NCBI RefSeq assembly: GCF_900109175.1
Contig: NZ_FNZE01000001.1
Location: forward strand, 248,001 to 312,000
DNA: 64,000 bases
Direction of reading: 5' to 3'
Source of the DNA: Pseudomonas linyingensis
GTDB taxonomy: Bacteria; Pseudomonadota; Gammaproteobacteria; Pseudomonadales; Pseudomonadaceae
Below the pieces are notes generated by a model. It was given only the letters and a program-made list of their open reading frames with translations, did not search any database and was not told the DNA's origin. Positions 35,671 to 45,989 of the stretch are shown one piece after another. How positions within the stretch are numbered: position 1 is the stretch's first letter; each line of letters opens with the position of its first letter. A program made the translations under genes and the position numbers.

Positions 35671-36099
35671 ATGTTCAGCAACAAGAAGAAAGCGGCTTCA
35701 CGGGTCACCATCGATCAGTTCTCCAGCCTGATTTCCGGCAACGTGTCGTTGGTGGGCGACCTGGAGTTCGAGGAGGGCCTCAAGGTCAGCGGCGTGGTCA
35801 AGGGCAACATCATCCACAAGCCGGGCACCCACAGCCTGCTGGCGCTGAGCGCGGAGGGCTGCATCGAGGGCAACGTGAGCAGCTATGACGCGCTGATCGA
35901 TGGCACCATCGTCGGCGATCTGCGGGTCGAGCACCTGCTCGAGCTGCATTCCAACGCGCGGGTGCGCGGCAACATCAGCTATCGCCAGCTGAGCATGGAG
36001 AATGGCGCCGTGGTCGACGGCAAGCTGCACCGCCTGGGTGACGAGGAGGGGCTGGCGCAGGTGCTGGAGCTGCCGCGCCCGCAGGCCCAGGAGGGCTGA
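35671..36099 (+). CDS. Bactofilin (polymer-forming cytoskeletal protein)
   Basis: A 142-residue bactofilin. The beta-helix core has short repeating turns: LISGNVSLVGDLEFEEGLKV, VSGVVKGNIIHKPG, AEGCIEGNVSSYDALIDGTI, NARVRGNISYRQL and NGAVVDGKLHR. The amino terminus MFSNKKKAASRVTIDQ is the short hydrophobic/basic membrane-contact type, and the carboxy tail is acidic with PRPQAQEG. Bactofilins polymerise without nucleotide and position wall enzymes. It is 18 bases downstream of the coiled-coil gene with GGGAGCAAGGGG before the ATG, completing a three-gene operon. Confidence 0.93.
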   Translation: MFSNKKKAASRVTIDQFSSLISGNVSLVGDLEFEEGLKVSGVVKGNIIHKPGTHSLLALSAEGCIEGNVSSYDALIDGTIVGDLRVEHLLELHSNARVRGNISYRQLSMENGAVVDGKLHRLGDEEGLAQVLELPRPQAQEG

Positions 36100-36193
36100 T
36101 GCGCGGCCGCGAGCAGCACCCGGCGGATGCTGCTCACCTGTTTGCCGTCGCCCTGAGCCACCTGGACCCAGGCGCCGGCGCTTGGCGGGTGCC

Positions 36194-37279
36194 TCAGCGC
36201 TGCAGCTTCCAGGCCCGGCCGCCAATCACCAGCAGGGTGACGGCGGTCAGCGGCAGGACGAACCACAGCATGGCCTGGCTGAACATGGCCAGGCCGGGGG
36301 CGTCGGTACTGTGCATGATCAGCCAGACGGTGTAGATGGCGTAGTAGGCGACGAACAGCGCGCCTTCCCAGCGGCGGATGCAGTAGCCGGCGAAGAAGAT
36401 CGGCAGGCAGGCCACGGCGACGGCGATCATCACCGGGAAGTCGAACGACAGGGCGTTGGCCGACACGTTGATCGGCAGCGGCGACAGCAGCGAGGCCAGG
36501 CCGAGCACGCAGAGCAGGTTGAACAGGTTGCTGCCGACCACGTTGCCGACGGCGATATCGCGTTCGCCCTTGAAGGCGGCGATCATCGAGGTGGCCAGCT
36601 CCGGCAGCGAAGTGCCGACGGCAATGATGGTCAGGCCGATCACCAGCTCCGACAGACCCAGCGCCTTGGCCAGCGTCACGGCGCCTTCGACCAGCAGGTT
36701 GGAACCGCCGACCAGCAGCACCAGGCCAGCGACCAGCAGGGCGAGGTTGATCGCCCAGGCATAGGGCTTAGGCGTTTCGTGCAGGCCGAACTCGTCGGCG
36801 AACTCGTCACCCGCGGCGGCGCTCTTGTCCTTGCGGCTGCCGATGATCAGGAACAGGGTATAGGCCACCACGCCGACGAACAGCAGGGCGCCATCCAGGC
36901 GGCCAAGGCTGCCGTCCAAGGCCAATGCCCAGGTCACCAGGCTGGCACCGATCATCAGCGGCACGTCGAGGCGGATCAGCTGGCGCGAGACGATCAGCGG
37001 CGCGACCAGCGCCGACAGGCCGAGGATCAGCAGGACGTTGGCGATGTTGCTGCCGACCACGTTGCCGATGGCGATGTCGCCGCTGCCGTTGAGGGCGGCC
37101 TGCACGCTCACTGCGGTTTCCGGTGCGCTGGTGCCGAAGGCCACCACGGTCAGGCCGATGATCAGCGGCGGGATGCCGAACTGCGCGGCCAGACGTGCGG
37201 CGCCGCGCACCAGCACTTCGGCGCCGGCGACCAGCAGCACCAGGCCGGCGATCAGGTAGACGAAGGTCATCAGGGTCAT
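36194..37279 (-). CDS. Calcium/sodium antiporter, YrbG/CaxA family
   Basis: A 361-residue inner-membrane exchanger with ten helices in two inverted halves. Each half has the alpha-repeat motif: TVVAFGTSAPETAVSVQAAL (about 45-64) with GNVVGSNIANVLLILG, and IIAVGTSLPELATSMIAAF with GNVVGSNLFNLLCVLG. The paired GTS-PE motifs carry the ion-binding glutamates. It would move Ca2+ out using the Na+ gradient. A hydrophilic linker (SRKDKSAAAGDEFADEF) joins the halves. It converges on the bactofilin gene and is followed upstream by the RlpA-like gene. Confidence 0.92.
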   Translation of the reverse strand: MTLMTFVYLIAGLVLLVAGAEVLVRGAARLAAQFGIPPLIIGLTVVAFGTSAPETAVSVQAALNGSGDIAIGNVVGSNIANVLLILGLSALVAPLIVSRQLIRLDVPLMIGASLVTWALALDGSLGRLDGALLFVGVVAYTLFLIIGSRKDKSAAAGDEFADEFGLHETPKPYAWAINLALLVAGLVLLVGGSNLLVEGAVTLAKALGLSELVIGLTIIAVGTSLPELATSMIAAFKGERDIAVGNVVGSNLFNLLCVLGLASLLSPLPINVSANALSFDFPVMIAVAVACLPIFFAGYCIRRWEGALFVAYYAIYTVWLIMHSTDAPGLAMFSQAMLWFVLPLTAVTLLVIGGRAWKLQR

Positions 37280-37385
37280 TGTTTGCAGACTCCGGGAAAA
37301 ATTTGCGCAAGCTTAACGATTTATCGTTACGCCGCCAGTGTTTCCCGGCTGTCGTTTGTTACCGCTTGCTGCGTTGGCGGGCAGC

Positions 37386-37760
37386 TCAGTTCGCCAGCTG
37401 CTCGACCCGTACCGGCGCCACGCCGCTGCGCAGCATGCCGAGGCGCTCGGCGGCCGCGCGCGACAGGTCGATGATCCGTCCGCGGGCGTAGGGACCGCGG
37501 TCGTTGATGCGCACCACCACGCTGCGCTGGTTGTGCAGGTTGGTGACCCGGACCCGGCTGCCGAACGGCAGGCTGCGGTGGGCGGCGGTCAGCGCGTGCA
37601 TGTCGAAGCGCTCGCCGCTGGCGGTGCGCCGGCCGTGGTGGCGGCTGCTGTAGTAGGAGGCCTTGCCTTCGCCGCGATAGCCGCTTGGGTCGAAGGCCTG
37701 GTCGCGGCTGGCGCAGCCGGCCAGCAGGACGAGCAGGGCGGCGAGGAGCAGCTGTTTCAT
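37386..37760 (-). CDS. Short RlpA-like lipoprotein (double-psi beta-barrel only)
   Basis: A 124-residue lipoprotein: signal peptide with lipobox LAGC (Cys16), then a double-psi beta-barrel. Conserved segments are [19 protein letters not shown] and [20 protein letters not shown], with the catalytic-type Asp in NDRGPY. Classic RlpA is a septal lytic transglycosylase with an extra SPOR domain that binds denuded glycan. This protein ends right after the barrel, so it lacks SPOR. It is upstream of the antiporter gene and downstream of gatB; a hairpin separates it from gatB. Confidence 0.88.
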   Translation of the reverse strand: MKQLLLAALLVLLAGCASRDQAFDPSGYRGEGKASYYSSRHHGRRTASGERFDMHALTAAHRSLPFGSRVRVTNLHNQRSVVVRINDRGPYARGRIIDLSRAAAERLGMLRSGVAPVRVEQLAN

Positions 37761-37781
37761 CGAGAGGTACCTGTAAAGGGC

Positions 37782-37807
37782 ACAACGCCGGGCGAGCCCG
37801 GCGTTGT
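37782..37807 (-). terminator. Hairpin terminator after gatB
   Basis: ACAACGCCGGGC at 37782-37793 and GCCCGGCGTTGT at 37796-37807 are perfect arms. Read on the reverse strand it is followed by GCCCTTTACAG. It lies 7 bases after the gatB stop and is the likely end of gatCAB. Confidence 0.65.
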
Positions 37808-37814
37808 CGGTGGA

Positions 37815-39263
37815 TCACCCTTCGAGCTTCTGCTTGAGCAATTGGTTCACCTGGCCGGGGTTGGCCTTGCCCTTGGAGGCCTTCATCGCCTGGCCGACGA
37901 AGAAGCCGAACATCTTGCCGCGCTTGGCTTCGTCGCTGGCGCGGTACTGTTCGACCTGCTCGGCGTTGGCGGCCAGCACCTCGTCGAGCATGGCCTCGAT
38001 GGCGCCGGAGTCGGTGACCTGCTTGAGGCCCTTCTTCTCGATCACTTCATCGGCGCTGGCACCCTCGCCGGCGGCCAGGGCCTCGAACACCATCTTGGCG
38101 ATCTTGCCGGAGATGGTGTTGTCCTTGATGCGCAGGATCATGCCGCCCAGCTGCGCGGCGGACACCGGCGACTGGTCGATTTCCAGGTTGTCCTTGTTGA
38201 GCAGGCTGGATAGCTCGCCCATCACCCAGTTGGCGGCCAGCTTGGCGTCGGCGCAGACCGCGAGCACGGCCTCGAAGTAGTCGGCCAGCTCGCGGCTGGC
38301 GGACAGCACGCTGGCGTCGTAGGCGGACAGGGCGAACTCGCGCTCGAAGCGCTCGCGCTTCTGCACCGGCAGTTCCGGCAGGGCGGCGCGGATTTCCTCG
38401 AGGAAGCTGCGCTCGATCACCACCGGCAACAGGTCGGGGCAGGGGAAGTAGCGGTAGTCGTTGGCTTCCTCCTTGCTGCGCATCGAGCGCGTCTCGTCCT
38501 TGTTGGGGTCGTACAGGCGGGTTTCCTGCACCACCGTGCCGCCGTCCTCGATCAGCTCGATCTGCCGCTGCACCTCGTGGTTGATCGCCTTTTCGATGAA
38601 GCGGAACGAGTTGACGTTCTTGATCTCGGCGCGGGTGCCGAACGCGGCCTGGCCCTTGGGGCGTACCGAGACGTTGCAGTCGCAACGCAGCGAGCCTTCG
38701 GCCATGTTGCCGTCGCAGATGCCCAGGTAGCGGACCAGGGCGTGGATCGCCTTGACGTAGGCGACCGCTTCCTTGGCCGAGCGGATGTCCGGCTCGGAGA
38801 CGATCTCCAGCAGCGGCGTGCCGGCGCGGTTGAGGTCGATGCCGGTCATGCCGTGGAAGTCTTCGTGCAGACTCTTGCCGGCGTCCTCCTCCAGGTGCGC
38901 ACGGGTGATGCCGATGCGCTTGCTGCTGCCATCTTCCAGAGTGATGTCGAGGAAGCCCTTGCCGACGATGGGGTGGTCCATCTGGCTGGTCTGGTAGCCC
39001 TTGGGCAGGTCAGGGTAGAAGTAGTTCTTGCGCGCGAAGACGTTGCTGGCGGCGATCTCGGCGTCGATCGCCAGGCCGAACTTGCAGGCCATGCGCACCG
39101 CTTCGGCGTTGAGCACCGGCAAGGTGCCGGGCATGCCGAGGTCGACCAGGCTGGCCTGGGTGTTCGGCTCGGCGCCGAAGGTGGTGGCGCTGCCGGAGAA
39201 GATCTTCGATTGGGTGGCGAGCTGTGCGTGGATTTCCAGCCCGATCACGGTTTCCCATTGCAT
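37815..39263 (-). CDS. gatB: Asp-tRNA(Asn)/Glu-tRNA(Gln) amidotransferase subunit B
   Basis: A 482-residue kinase/tRNA-binding subunit of GatCAB, which converts misacylated Glu-tRNA(Gln) or Asp-tRNA(Asn) to the amidated form. The start [20 protein letters not shown] and the motifs [14 protein letters not shown] and [16 protein letters not shown] are diagnostic. The tail domain (YqeY-like helices, ending [20 protein letters not shown]) is intact. It follows gatA by 11 bases. Full length. Confidence 0.97.
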   Translation of the reverse strand: MQWETVIGLEIHAQLATQSKIFSGSATTFGAEPNTQASLVDLGMPGTLPVLNAEAVRMACKFGLAIDAEIAASNVFARKNYFYPDLPKGYQTSQMDHPIVGKGFLDITLEDGSSKRIGITRAHLEEDAGKSLHEDFHGMTGIDLNRAGTPLLEIVSEPDIRSAKEAVAYVKAIHALVRYLGICDGNMAEGSLRCDCNVSVRPKGQAAFGTRAEIKNVNSFRFIEKAINHEVQRQIELIEDGGTVVQETRLYDPNKDETRSMRSKEEANDYRYFPCPDLLPVVIERSFLEEIRAALPELPVQKRERFEREFALSAYDASVLSASRELADYFEAVLAVCADAKLAANWVMGELSSLLNKDNLEIDQSPVSAAQLGGMILRIKDNTISGKIAKMVFEALAAGEGASADEVIEKKGLKQVTDSGAIEAMLDEVLAANAEQVEQYRASDEAKRGKMFGFFVGQAMKASKGKANPGQVNQLLKQKLEG

Positions 39264-39274
39264 GTGTGTCGTCC

Positions 39275-40725
39275 TCAGAATCCGCTCGGGGTGCGGGTGT
39301 GCCAGTCGGTGACCTGCTGGTACTGGTGCGCCACGTTGAGCAGGCGCGCCTCATGGAAGTAGGGGGCGAGCAGCTGCACGCCGACCGGCAGGCCGTCGAC
39401 GAAGCCGGCCGGCATGGACAGGCCGGGGATGCCGGCGAGGTTGGCGGTGATGGTGTAGATGTCTTCCAGGTAGGCGGATACCGGGTCGCTGCTCTTCTCG
39501 CCGAGCTTCCATGCCGGGTTCGGCGTGGTCGGGCCGACGATCAGGTCGACCTCGTCGAACGCGGCGACGAAGTCGTTCTTGATCAGGCGGCGGACCTTCT
39601 GTGCCTTCAGGTAGTAGGCGTCGTAGTAGCCGGCGGACAGCGCGTAGGTGCCGACCATGATCCGTCGCTGCACTTCCGCGCCGAAACCTTCGCCGCGCGA
39701 ACGCTTGTACAGGTCCTCGAGGTTCTGCGGGTTCTCGCAGCGATAGCCGAAGCGCACACCGTCGAAACGCGACAGGTTGGAGCTGGCCTCGGCCGGGGCG
39801 ATCACGTAGTAGGCGGGGATCGCCTGTTGCATGTTCGGCAGGCTGATCTCTTTCACCGTGGCGCCGAGCTTCTTCAGCTCCTCGACCACCGCCAGCACCG
39901 CGTCGGCGATGCGACCGTCGAGGCCGGCACCGAAGTATTCCTTGGGCAGGCCGATGCGCAGGCCGGCCAGTGGCTGGTTCAGCGCGGCTAGGTAGTCGTC
40001 CACCGGGACGTCGACGCAGGTGGAGTCCTTGGCGTCGAAGCCGGCCATGCCGGTCAGCAGCAGGGCGCAATCCTCGGCGGTGCGGGCGATCGGCCCGCCC
40101 TGGTCGAGGCTGGAGGCGTAGGCGATCATGCCCCAGCGCGACACGCGGCCATAGGTCGGCTTGAGACCGGTGAGGTTGGTCAGCGCTGCCGGCTGGCGGA
40201 TCGAGCCGCCGGTGTCGGTGCCGGTGGCGGCCGGAATCAGACGGGCGGCGACGGCAGCCGCCGAGCCACCGGAAGAGCCGCCGGGTACGCGCTCGAGGTT
40301 CCACGGGTTCTTCACCGCCCCGTAGTGGCTGGACTCGTTGGACGAGCCCATGGCGAACTCGTCCATGTTCAGCTTGCCGAGGCTGACGGCGCCGGCGGCG
40401 GCCAGCTTGTCGACCACGGTGGCGTCGTAGGGCGCCTTGAAGTTGTGGAGGATCTTCGAGGCGCAGGTGGTCAGCACGCCCTGGGTGCAGAACAGGTCCT
40501 TGTGGGCGATCGGCGCGCCGAGCAGGGCGCCGTTCTCGCCGGCGGCACGGCGCGCGTCGGCGGCGGCGGCCTGGGCCAGCGCCTGGTCGGCGGTGACGGT
40601 GATGAAGCTGTTGAGCTGCGGGTCGAGCTGCTGGATGCGCGCGAGCAGGGCCGCGCTCAGCTCGACGGCGGAGAAGTCCTTGGCGGCCAGGCCGCGGGCG
40701 ATTTGCGCCAGAGTCAGTTGATGCA

Positions 40726-40726
<1 letters not shown>
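39275..40726 (-). CDS. gatA: Asp-tRNA(Asn)/Glu-tRNA(Gln) amidotransferase subunit A
   Basis: A 483-residue amidase that releases ammonia from glutamine for the GatCAB reaction. The catalytic Ser-cisSer-Lys triad is visible: Lys in [10 protein letters not shown] and serines in [14 protein letters not shown] with [12 protein letters not shown]. The ATG at 40726 overlaps the gatC stop (TGATG). A GTG one codon earlier is possible but unneeded. Second gene of gatC-gatA-gatB. Confidence 0.97.
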
Positions 40727-42263
<1,537 letters not shown>

Positions 42264-42343
42264 TCGGTGGGCAGCACCTGATGCCGGGGTGAGCCATCAA
42301 ACCGCTTTTTGCCAAGGGTCCCGCGCTGGGTATCCGCCTGCTG

Positions 42344-43342
42344 GTGTTGATCGTCCTGTCGATTGCGCTGATGGTGGTGGATGCCCGCTTCGATGTGCTC
42401 AAGCCGCTGCGCAGCCACATGGCACAGGTGCTCACTCCCTTCTACTGGCTGGCCGAGCGGCCGCTGCGCCTGTGGGAGGGCGTCAGCCAGCAGTTCAGCA
42501 GCCGTGACGAGCTGATCGCCGAAAACGAGAAGCTCAAGGCCGAGGCGCTGCTGCTGCAGCGCCGCCTGCAGAAGCTCGCCACCCTCACCGAACAGAACGT
42601 GCGCCTGCGCGAGCTGCTCAACTCGGCGGCGCTGGTCGACGAGCAAGTGCTGGTCAGCGAGCTGATCGGCATCGATCCCAATCCCTTCACCCACCGCATC
42701 CTGATCGACAAGGGCGAGAAGGATGGCGTGTTTCTCGGCCAGCCGGTGCTCGATGCCCTGGGCCTGATGGGCCAGGTGGTCGAAGTCATGCCCTACGCCG
42801 CGCGCGTGCTGTTGCTCACCGACACCACCCACAGCATTCCCGTGCAGGTCAATCGCAATGGCCTGCGCGCCATCGCTGCCGGTACCGGCAACCCCGAACA
42901 GCTCGAGCTGCGCCATGTGGCCGATACCGCCGACATCAAGGAAGGCGATCTGCTGGTCAGCTCCGGCCTCGGTCAGCGCTTTCCGGCCGGCTATCCGGTG
43001 GCCACGGTCAAGGAAGTGATCCACGACTCCGGCCAGCCCTTCGCCGTGGTGCGCGCGGTGCCCACCGCCCGTCTCAATCGCAGCCGTTACCTGCTGCTGG
43101 TGTTCAGCGATCGCCGCACCCCCGAGCAGCGCGCCGTCGATGCGGCGCTGGCCCAGGAGGCGGCGGATCGCGAGGCGGCCGCCGGCGGCGCACCCGCGGC
43201 CGGCCCAGCCCCCGCCACGGCTACCGAGGCAGGCGCCGCCGCCCCCGCTGCGGCTCCTGCGGCGAGCGCGCCGCCAGCGGCCGTCACGGCCCCGCCGGTC
43301 CAGCCTGCGGCCCAACCCGCACCTGCCCAAGGAGCACACTGA
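42344..43342 (+). CDS. mreC: Rod-shape determining protein MreC
   Basis: Membrane protein linking MreB to the periplasmic wall enzymes: one helix, a coiled coil (ELIAENEKLKAEALLLQRRL), then two beta domains and an Ala/Pro-rich tail. The start is problematic. The first canonical start in frame is GTG 42344, but the residues before it (IKPLFAKGPALGIRLL from 42296) look like the normal MreC amino terminus. An in-frame UGA stands at 42290, so translation would have to begin at ATC 42296 (SD-like GGGGTG at 42286) or at the GTG. With GTG the protein has 332 residues, with ATC 348. Its stop overlaps mreD (TGATG). Confidence 0.94.
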   Translation: MLIVLSIALMVVDARFDVLKPLRSHMAQVLTPFYWLAERPLRLWEGVSQQFSSRDELIAENEKLKAEALLLQRRLQKLATLTEQNVRLRELLNSAALVDEQVLVSELIGIDPNPFTHRILIDKGEKDGVFLGQPVLDALGLMGQVVEVMPYAARVLLLTDTTHSIPVQVNRNGLRAIAAGTGNPEQLELRHVADTADIKEGDLLVSSGLGQRFPAGYPVATVKEVIHDSGQPFAVVRAVPTARLNRSRYLLLVFSDRRTPEQRAVDAALAQEAADREAAAGGAPAAGPAPATATEAGAAAPAAAPAASAPPAAVTAPPVQPAAQPAPAQGAH

Positions 43343-43833
43343 TGGTGGGTAGCGTGCGCTCCCGCAATGGCTGGTTTGTCTGGTTCAGCCTGCTGCTCGG
43401 CCTGCTGCTCAGCGTGGCTCCGATGCCCGAGTTCATGGGCGTCGGCCGGCCGCTGTGGCTGGCCCTGGTGATCGCTTACTGGTCGCTGGCGGCCCCCCAG
43501 CGCATCGGCATGACCCGCGTCTGGCTGTTCGGTCTGGCTGCCGACGTGCTCTACGGCACGCCACTGGGGCAGAATGCCCTGGTGCTGGCGCTGATCGTGT
43601 TCATGCTGATGTCGCTGCATCAGCGCCTGCGCATGTTCCCGGTCTGGCAGCAGAGCCTGGTGTTGCTGGTGGTGTTCGGTCTGGCCCAGCTGGTCCAGCT
43701 GTGGCTCAATACCCTGACCGGCAACCGTCCGCCGACCCTGCTGTTCCTCTTTCCGGCGCTGGTCAGCGCCCTGCTGTGGCCCTGGGTGTTCACCGTCATG
43801 CGCTGGTTCAGCCTGCGGCTGAACGTCTACTGA
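43342..43833 (+). CDS. mreD: Rod-shape determining protein MreD
   Basis: A 163-residue inner-membrane protein with five to six helices, the third component of the MreBCD complex. Family features are [20 protein letters not shown] near the start and [20 protein letters not shown] in the middle, with [14 protein letters not shown] towards the end. It begins on the overlapping TGATG with mreC, so it is coupled. maf follows after 46 bases. Confidence 0.95.
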   Translation: MVGSVRSRNGWFVWFSLLLGLLLSVAPMPEFMGVGRPLWLALVIAYWSLAAPQRIGMTRVWLFGLAADVLYGTPLGQNALVLALIVFMLMSLHQRLRMFPVWQQSLVLLVVFGLAQLVQLWLNTLTGNRPPTLLFLFPALVSALLWPWVFTVMRWFSLRLNVY

Positions 43834-43879
43834 GCCCTTCCGGGCCGTCATCTGTCACGTTTCGGGAGGGATATCGCAC

Positions 43880-44473
43880 GTGAGCCAGCTCTACCTCGCT
43901 TCCGCTTCGCCGCGCCGCCGCGAACTGCTGCTGCAGATCGGCGTGCCGCACCGCCGGGTCGACGCGCCCATCGACGAAAGCGTGCTGCCCGGCGAGACGC
44001 CGGCCGCCTATGTCGAGCGCCTGGCGCGGGCCAAGGCCGCTGCCGGGCTGGCCGCGCTGGGGTTGGAGGATGCCTGCGTGCTCGGCGCCGATACCGCGGT
44101 GGTGCTCGAGGGGCGCATTCTCGGCAAACCGCTCGATCGCGCCGACGGTATGGCGATGCTCGCGGCGCTGTCCGGGCGCACTCACGAGGTGCTCACCGCG
44201 GTCGCCGTCGCCGACGGCGCGCGCTGCCGGGCGCAGGTGGTGAGCAGCCGTGTGCACTTCCGCCCAATCGCCGCGGCCGAACAGCAGGCATACTGGAATA
44301 CCGGTGAGCCGCTGGACAAGGCCGGCGGCTACGCCATCCAGGGCCTGGCGGCGATCTTCGTCGACCGTCTGGAAGGCAGCTATTCCGCGGTAGTCGGCCT
44401 GCCGCTGGCCGAAACCGCCGCCCTGCTGGGCGAGTTCGGGATTGCCTGCTGGCAGCCCGAGGCCAGCGTCTGA
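43880..44473 (+). CDS. Maf/YhdE-type nucleotide pyrophosphatase
   Basis: A 197-residue Maf protein that hydrolyses dTTP/UTP-like (and modified) nucleotides to monophosphates. It opens [20 protein letters not shown], the Maf signature, and has the catalytic Asp in [19 protein letters not shown] and the [20 protein letters not shown] motif. That IQG-type motif favours the YhdE dTTP/UTP subgroup over YceF. The start is GTG 43880, with GGGAGGG upstream. The mreD-maf-rng order is the usual proteobacterial one. Confidence 0.93.
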   Translation: MSQLYLASASPRRRELLLQIGVPHRRVDAPIDESVLPGETPAAYVERLARAKAAAGLAALGLEDACVLGADTAVVLEGRILGKPLDRADGMAMLAALSGRTHEVLTAVAVADGARCRAQVVSSRVHFRPIAAAEQQAYWNTGEPLDKAGGYAIQGLAAIFVDRLEGSYSAVVGLPLAETAALLGEFGIACWQPEASV

Positions 44474-44517
44474 AGCGTGCTGCCCGGCCGTTTCCCCGCC
44501 ACGAGAACGATAACTAC

Positions 44518-45975
44518 ATGAGCGAAGAGATCCTGATCAACATCACCCCCATGGAGTCGCGTGTGGCGGTGGTGGAAAACGGTGTGCTGCAGGAAGTGCA
44601 CGTCGAGCGCACCCAGCGCCGCGGCATCGTCGGCAACATCTACAAGGGCAAGGTGGTCCGCGTGCTGCCGGGCATGCAGGCGGCCTTCATCGACATCGGC
44701 CTGGAGCGAGCGGCCTTCATCCATGCCTCGGAAATCTCCACCCGCGAAGGCAGTGCGGTGGAAAGCATCAGCGGGCTGGTCCACGAGGGCCAGAGTCTGG
44801 TGGTGCAGGTGACCAAGGACCCGATCGGCACCAAGGGTGCGCGGCTGACCACCCAGCTGTCGATCCCCTCGCGCTACCTGGTGTACATGCCGCGCACCCG
44901 CCACGTCGGCATCTCGCTGAAGATCGAGGGCGAGGCCGAGCGCGAGCGGCTCAAGCAGGTGGTCGCCGACTGTGTGGCCGCCGAAGGCGTCGAGAACCAG
45001 GGCGGCTTCATCCTGCGCACCGCGGCTGAAGGGGCGGGGGCCGACGAGATCCTCGCCGACATCCGCTACCTGCGCCGCCTGTGGGAGCAGATCGGCGCGC
45101 AGACGCAGAGCGCGCCGGCGCCCTCGGTGATCTACGAGGACCTGTCGCTGGCCCTGCGCACCCTGCGCGACCTAGTCAGCCCGCGTACCGAGAAGATCCG
45201 CATCGACTCGCGGGAGACCTTCCAGAAGGTCGGCCTGTTCGTCGGCGAGCTGATGCCGGAGGTCTCCGATCGCCTCGAGCACTATCCCGGTGAGCGGCCG
45301 ATCTTCGACCTGTATGGCGTCGAGGACGAGATCCAGAAGGCGCTCGAGCGCAAGGTGCTGCTCAAGTCCGGCGGATACCTGATCGTCGATCCGGCCGAGG
45401 CGATGACCACCATCGACGTCAACACCGGCGCCTTCGTCGGCCACCGCAACCTCGAGGAGACCATCTTCAAGACCAACCTCGAGGCGGCCACGGCGATCGC
45501 CCGCCAGCTGCGCCTGCGCAACCTCGGCGGGATCATCATCATCGACTTCATCGACATGGAAGACGAGGAGCACCGCCGCCAGGTGCTGCGCACCCTGGAG
45601 AAGATCCTCGAGCGCGACCACGCCAAGACCAACATCATCGGCATCACCGAGCTGGGCCTGGTGCAGATGACCCGCAAGCGCACCCGCGAGAGCCTGCAGC
45701 AGGTGCTCTGCGAGCCCTGCCCGAGCTGCCAGGGCCGTGGCCAGCTGAAGACCGCGGAAACCGTCTGCTACGAGATCTTCCGCGAGATCCTCCGCGAGGC
45801 GCGCGCCTACCAGGCCGAGGGCTACCTGGTGCTGGCCAACGACAAGGTGGTCGGCCGCCTGCTGGATGAGGAGTCGGGCAACGTCGCCGATCTGGAAGCC
45901 TTCATCGGCCGGCCGATCCGTTTCCAGGTGGAAAGCGAGTACTCCCAGGAGCAGTACGATGTGGTACTGCTCTGA
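44518..45975 (+). CDS. rng: Ribonuclease G
   Basis: A 485-residue endoribonuclease that matures the 16S rRNA 5' end and takes part in mRNA decay. It has an S1 domain (about 38-120, NIYKGKVVRVLPGMQAAFID) and the RNase E/G catalytic core with metal aspartates in TTIDVNTGAFVG and IIIIDFIDM. The zinc-link cysteines are in CEPCPSCQGRG near 400. Length and the MSEEILINITPMESRVAVVE start match RNase G and not RNase E (no long acidic tail). Confidence 0.97.
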   Translation: MSEEILINITPMESRVAVVENGVLQEVHVERTQRRGIVGNIYKGKVVRVLPGMQAAFIDIGLERAAFIHASEISTREGSAVESISGLVHEGQSLVVQVTKDPIGTKGARLTTQLSIPSRYLVYMPRTRHVGISLKIEGEAERERLKQVVADCVAAEGVENQGGFILRTAAEGAGADEILADIRYLRRLWEQIGAQTQSAPAPSVIYEDLSLALRTLRDLVSPRTEKIRIDSRETFQKVGLFVGELMPEVSDRLEHYPGERPIFDLYGVEDEIQKALERKVLLKSGGYLIVDPAEAMTTIDVNTGAFVGHRNLEETIFKTNLEAATAIARQLRLRNLGGIIIIDFIDMEDEEHRRQVLRTLEKILERDHAKTNIIGITELGLVQMTRKRTRESLQQVLCEPCPSCQGRGQLKTAETVCYEIFREILREARAYQAEGYLVLANDKVVGRLLDEESGNVADLEAFIGRPIRFQVESEYSQEQYDVVLL

Positions 45976-45989
45976 GGGCGGGGCCTGAC

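Noticed and set aside
36002-37474. 490-codon plus-strand frame opposite the Ca2+/Na+ antiporter
   Set aside because: Composition dominated by Gln, Asp, His and Gly typical of antisense to hydrophobic membrane genes; the antiporter frame has both GTS-PE motifs.
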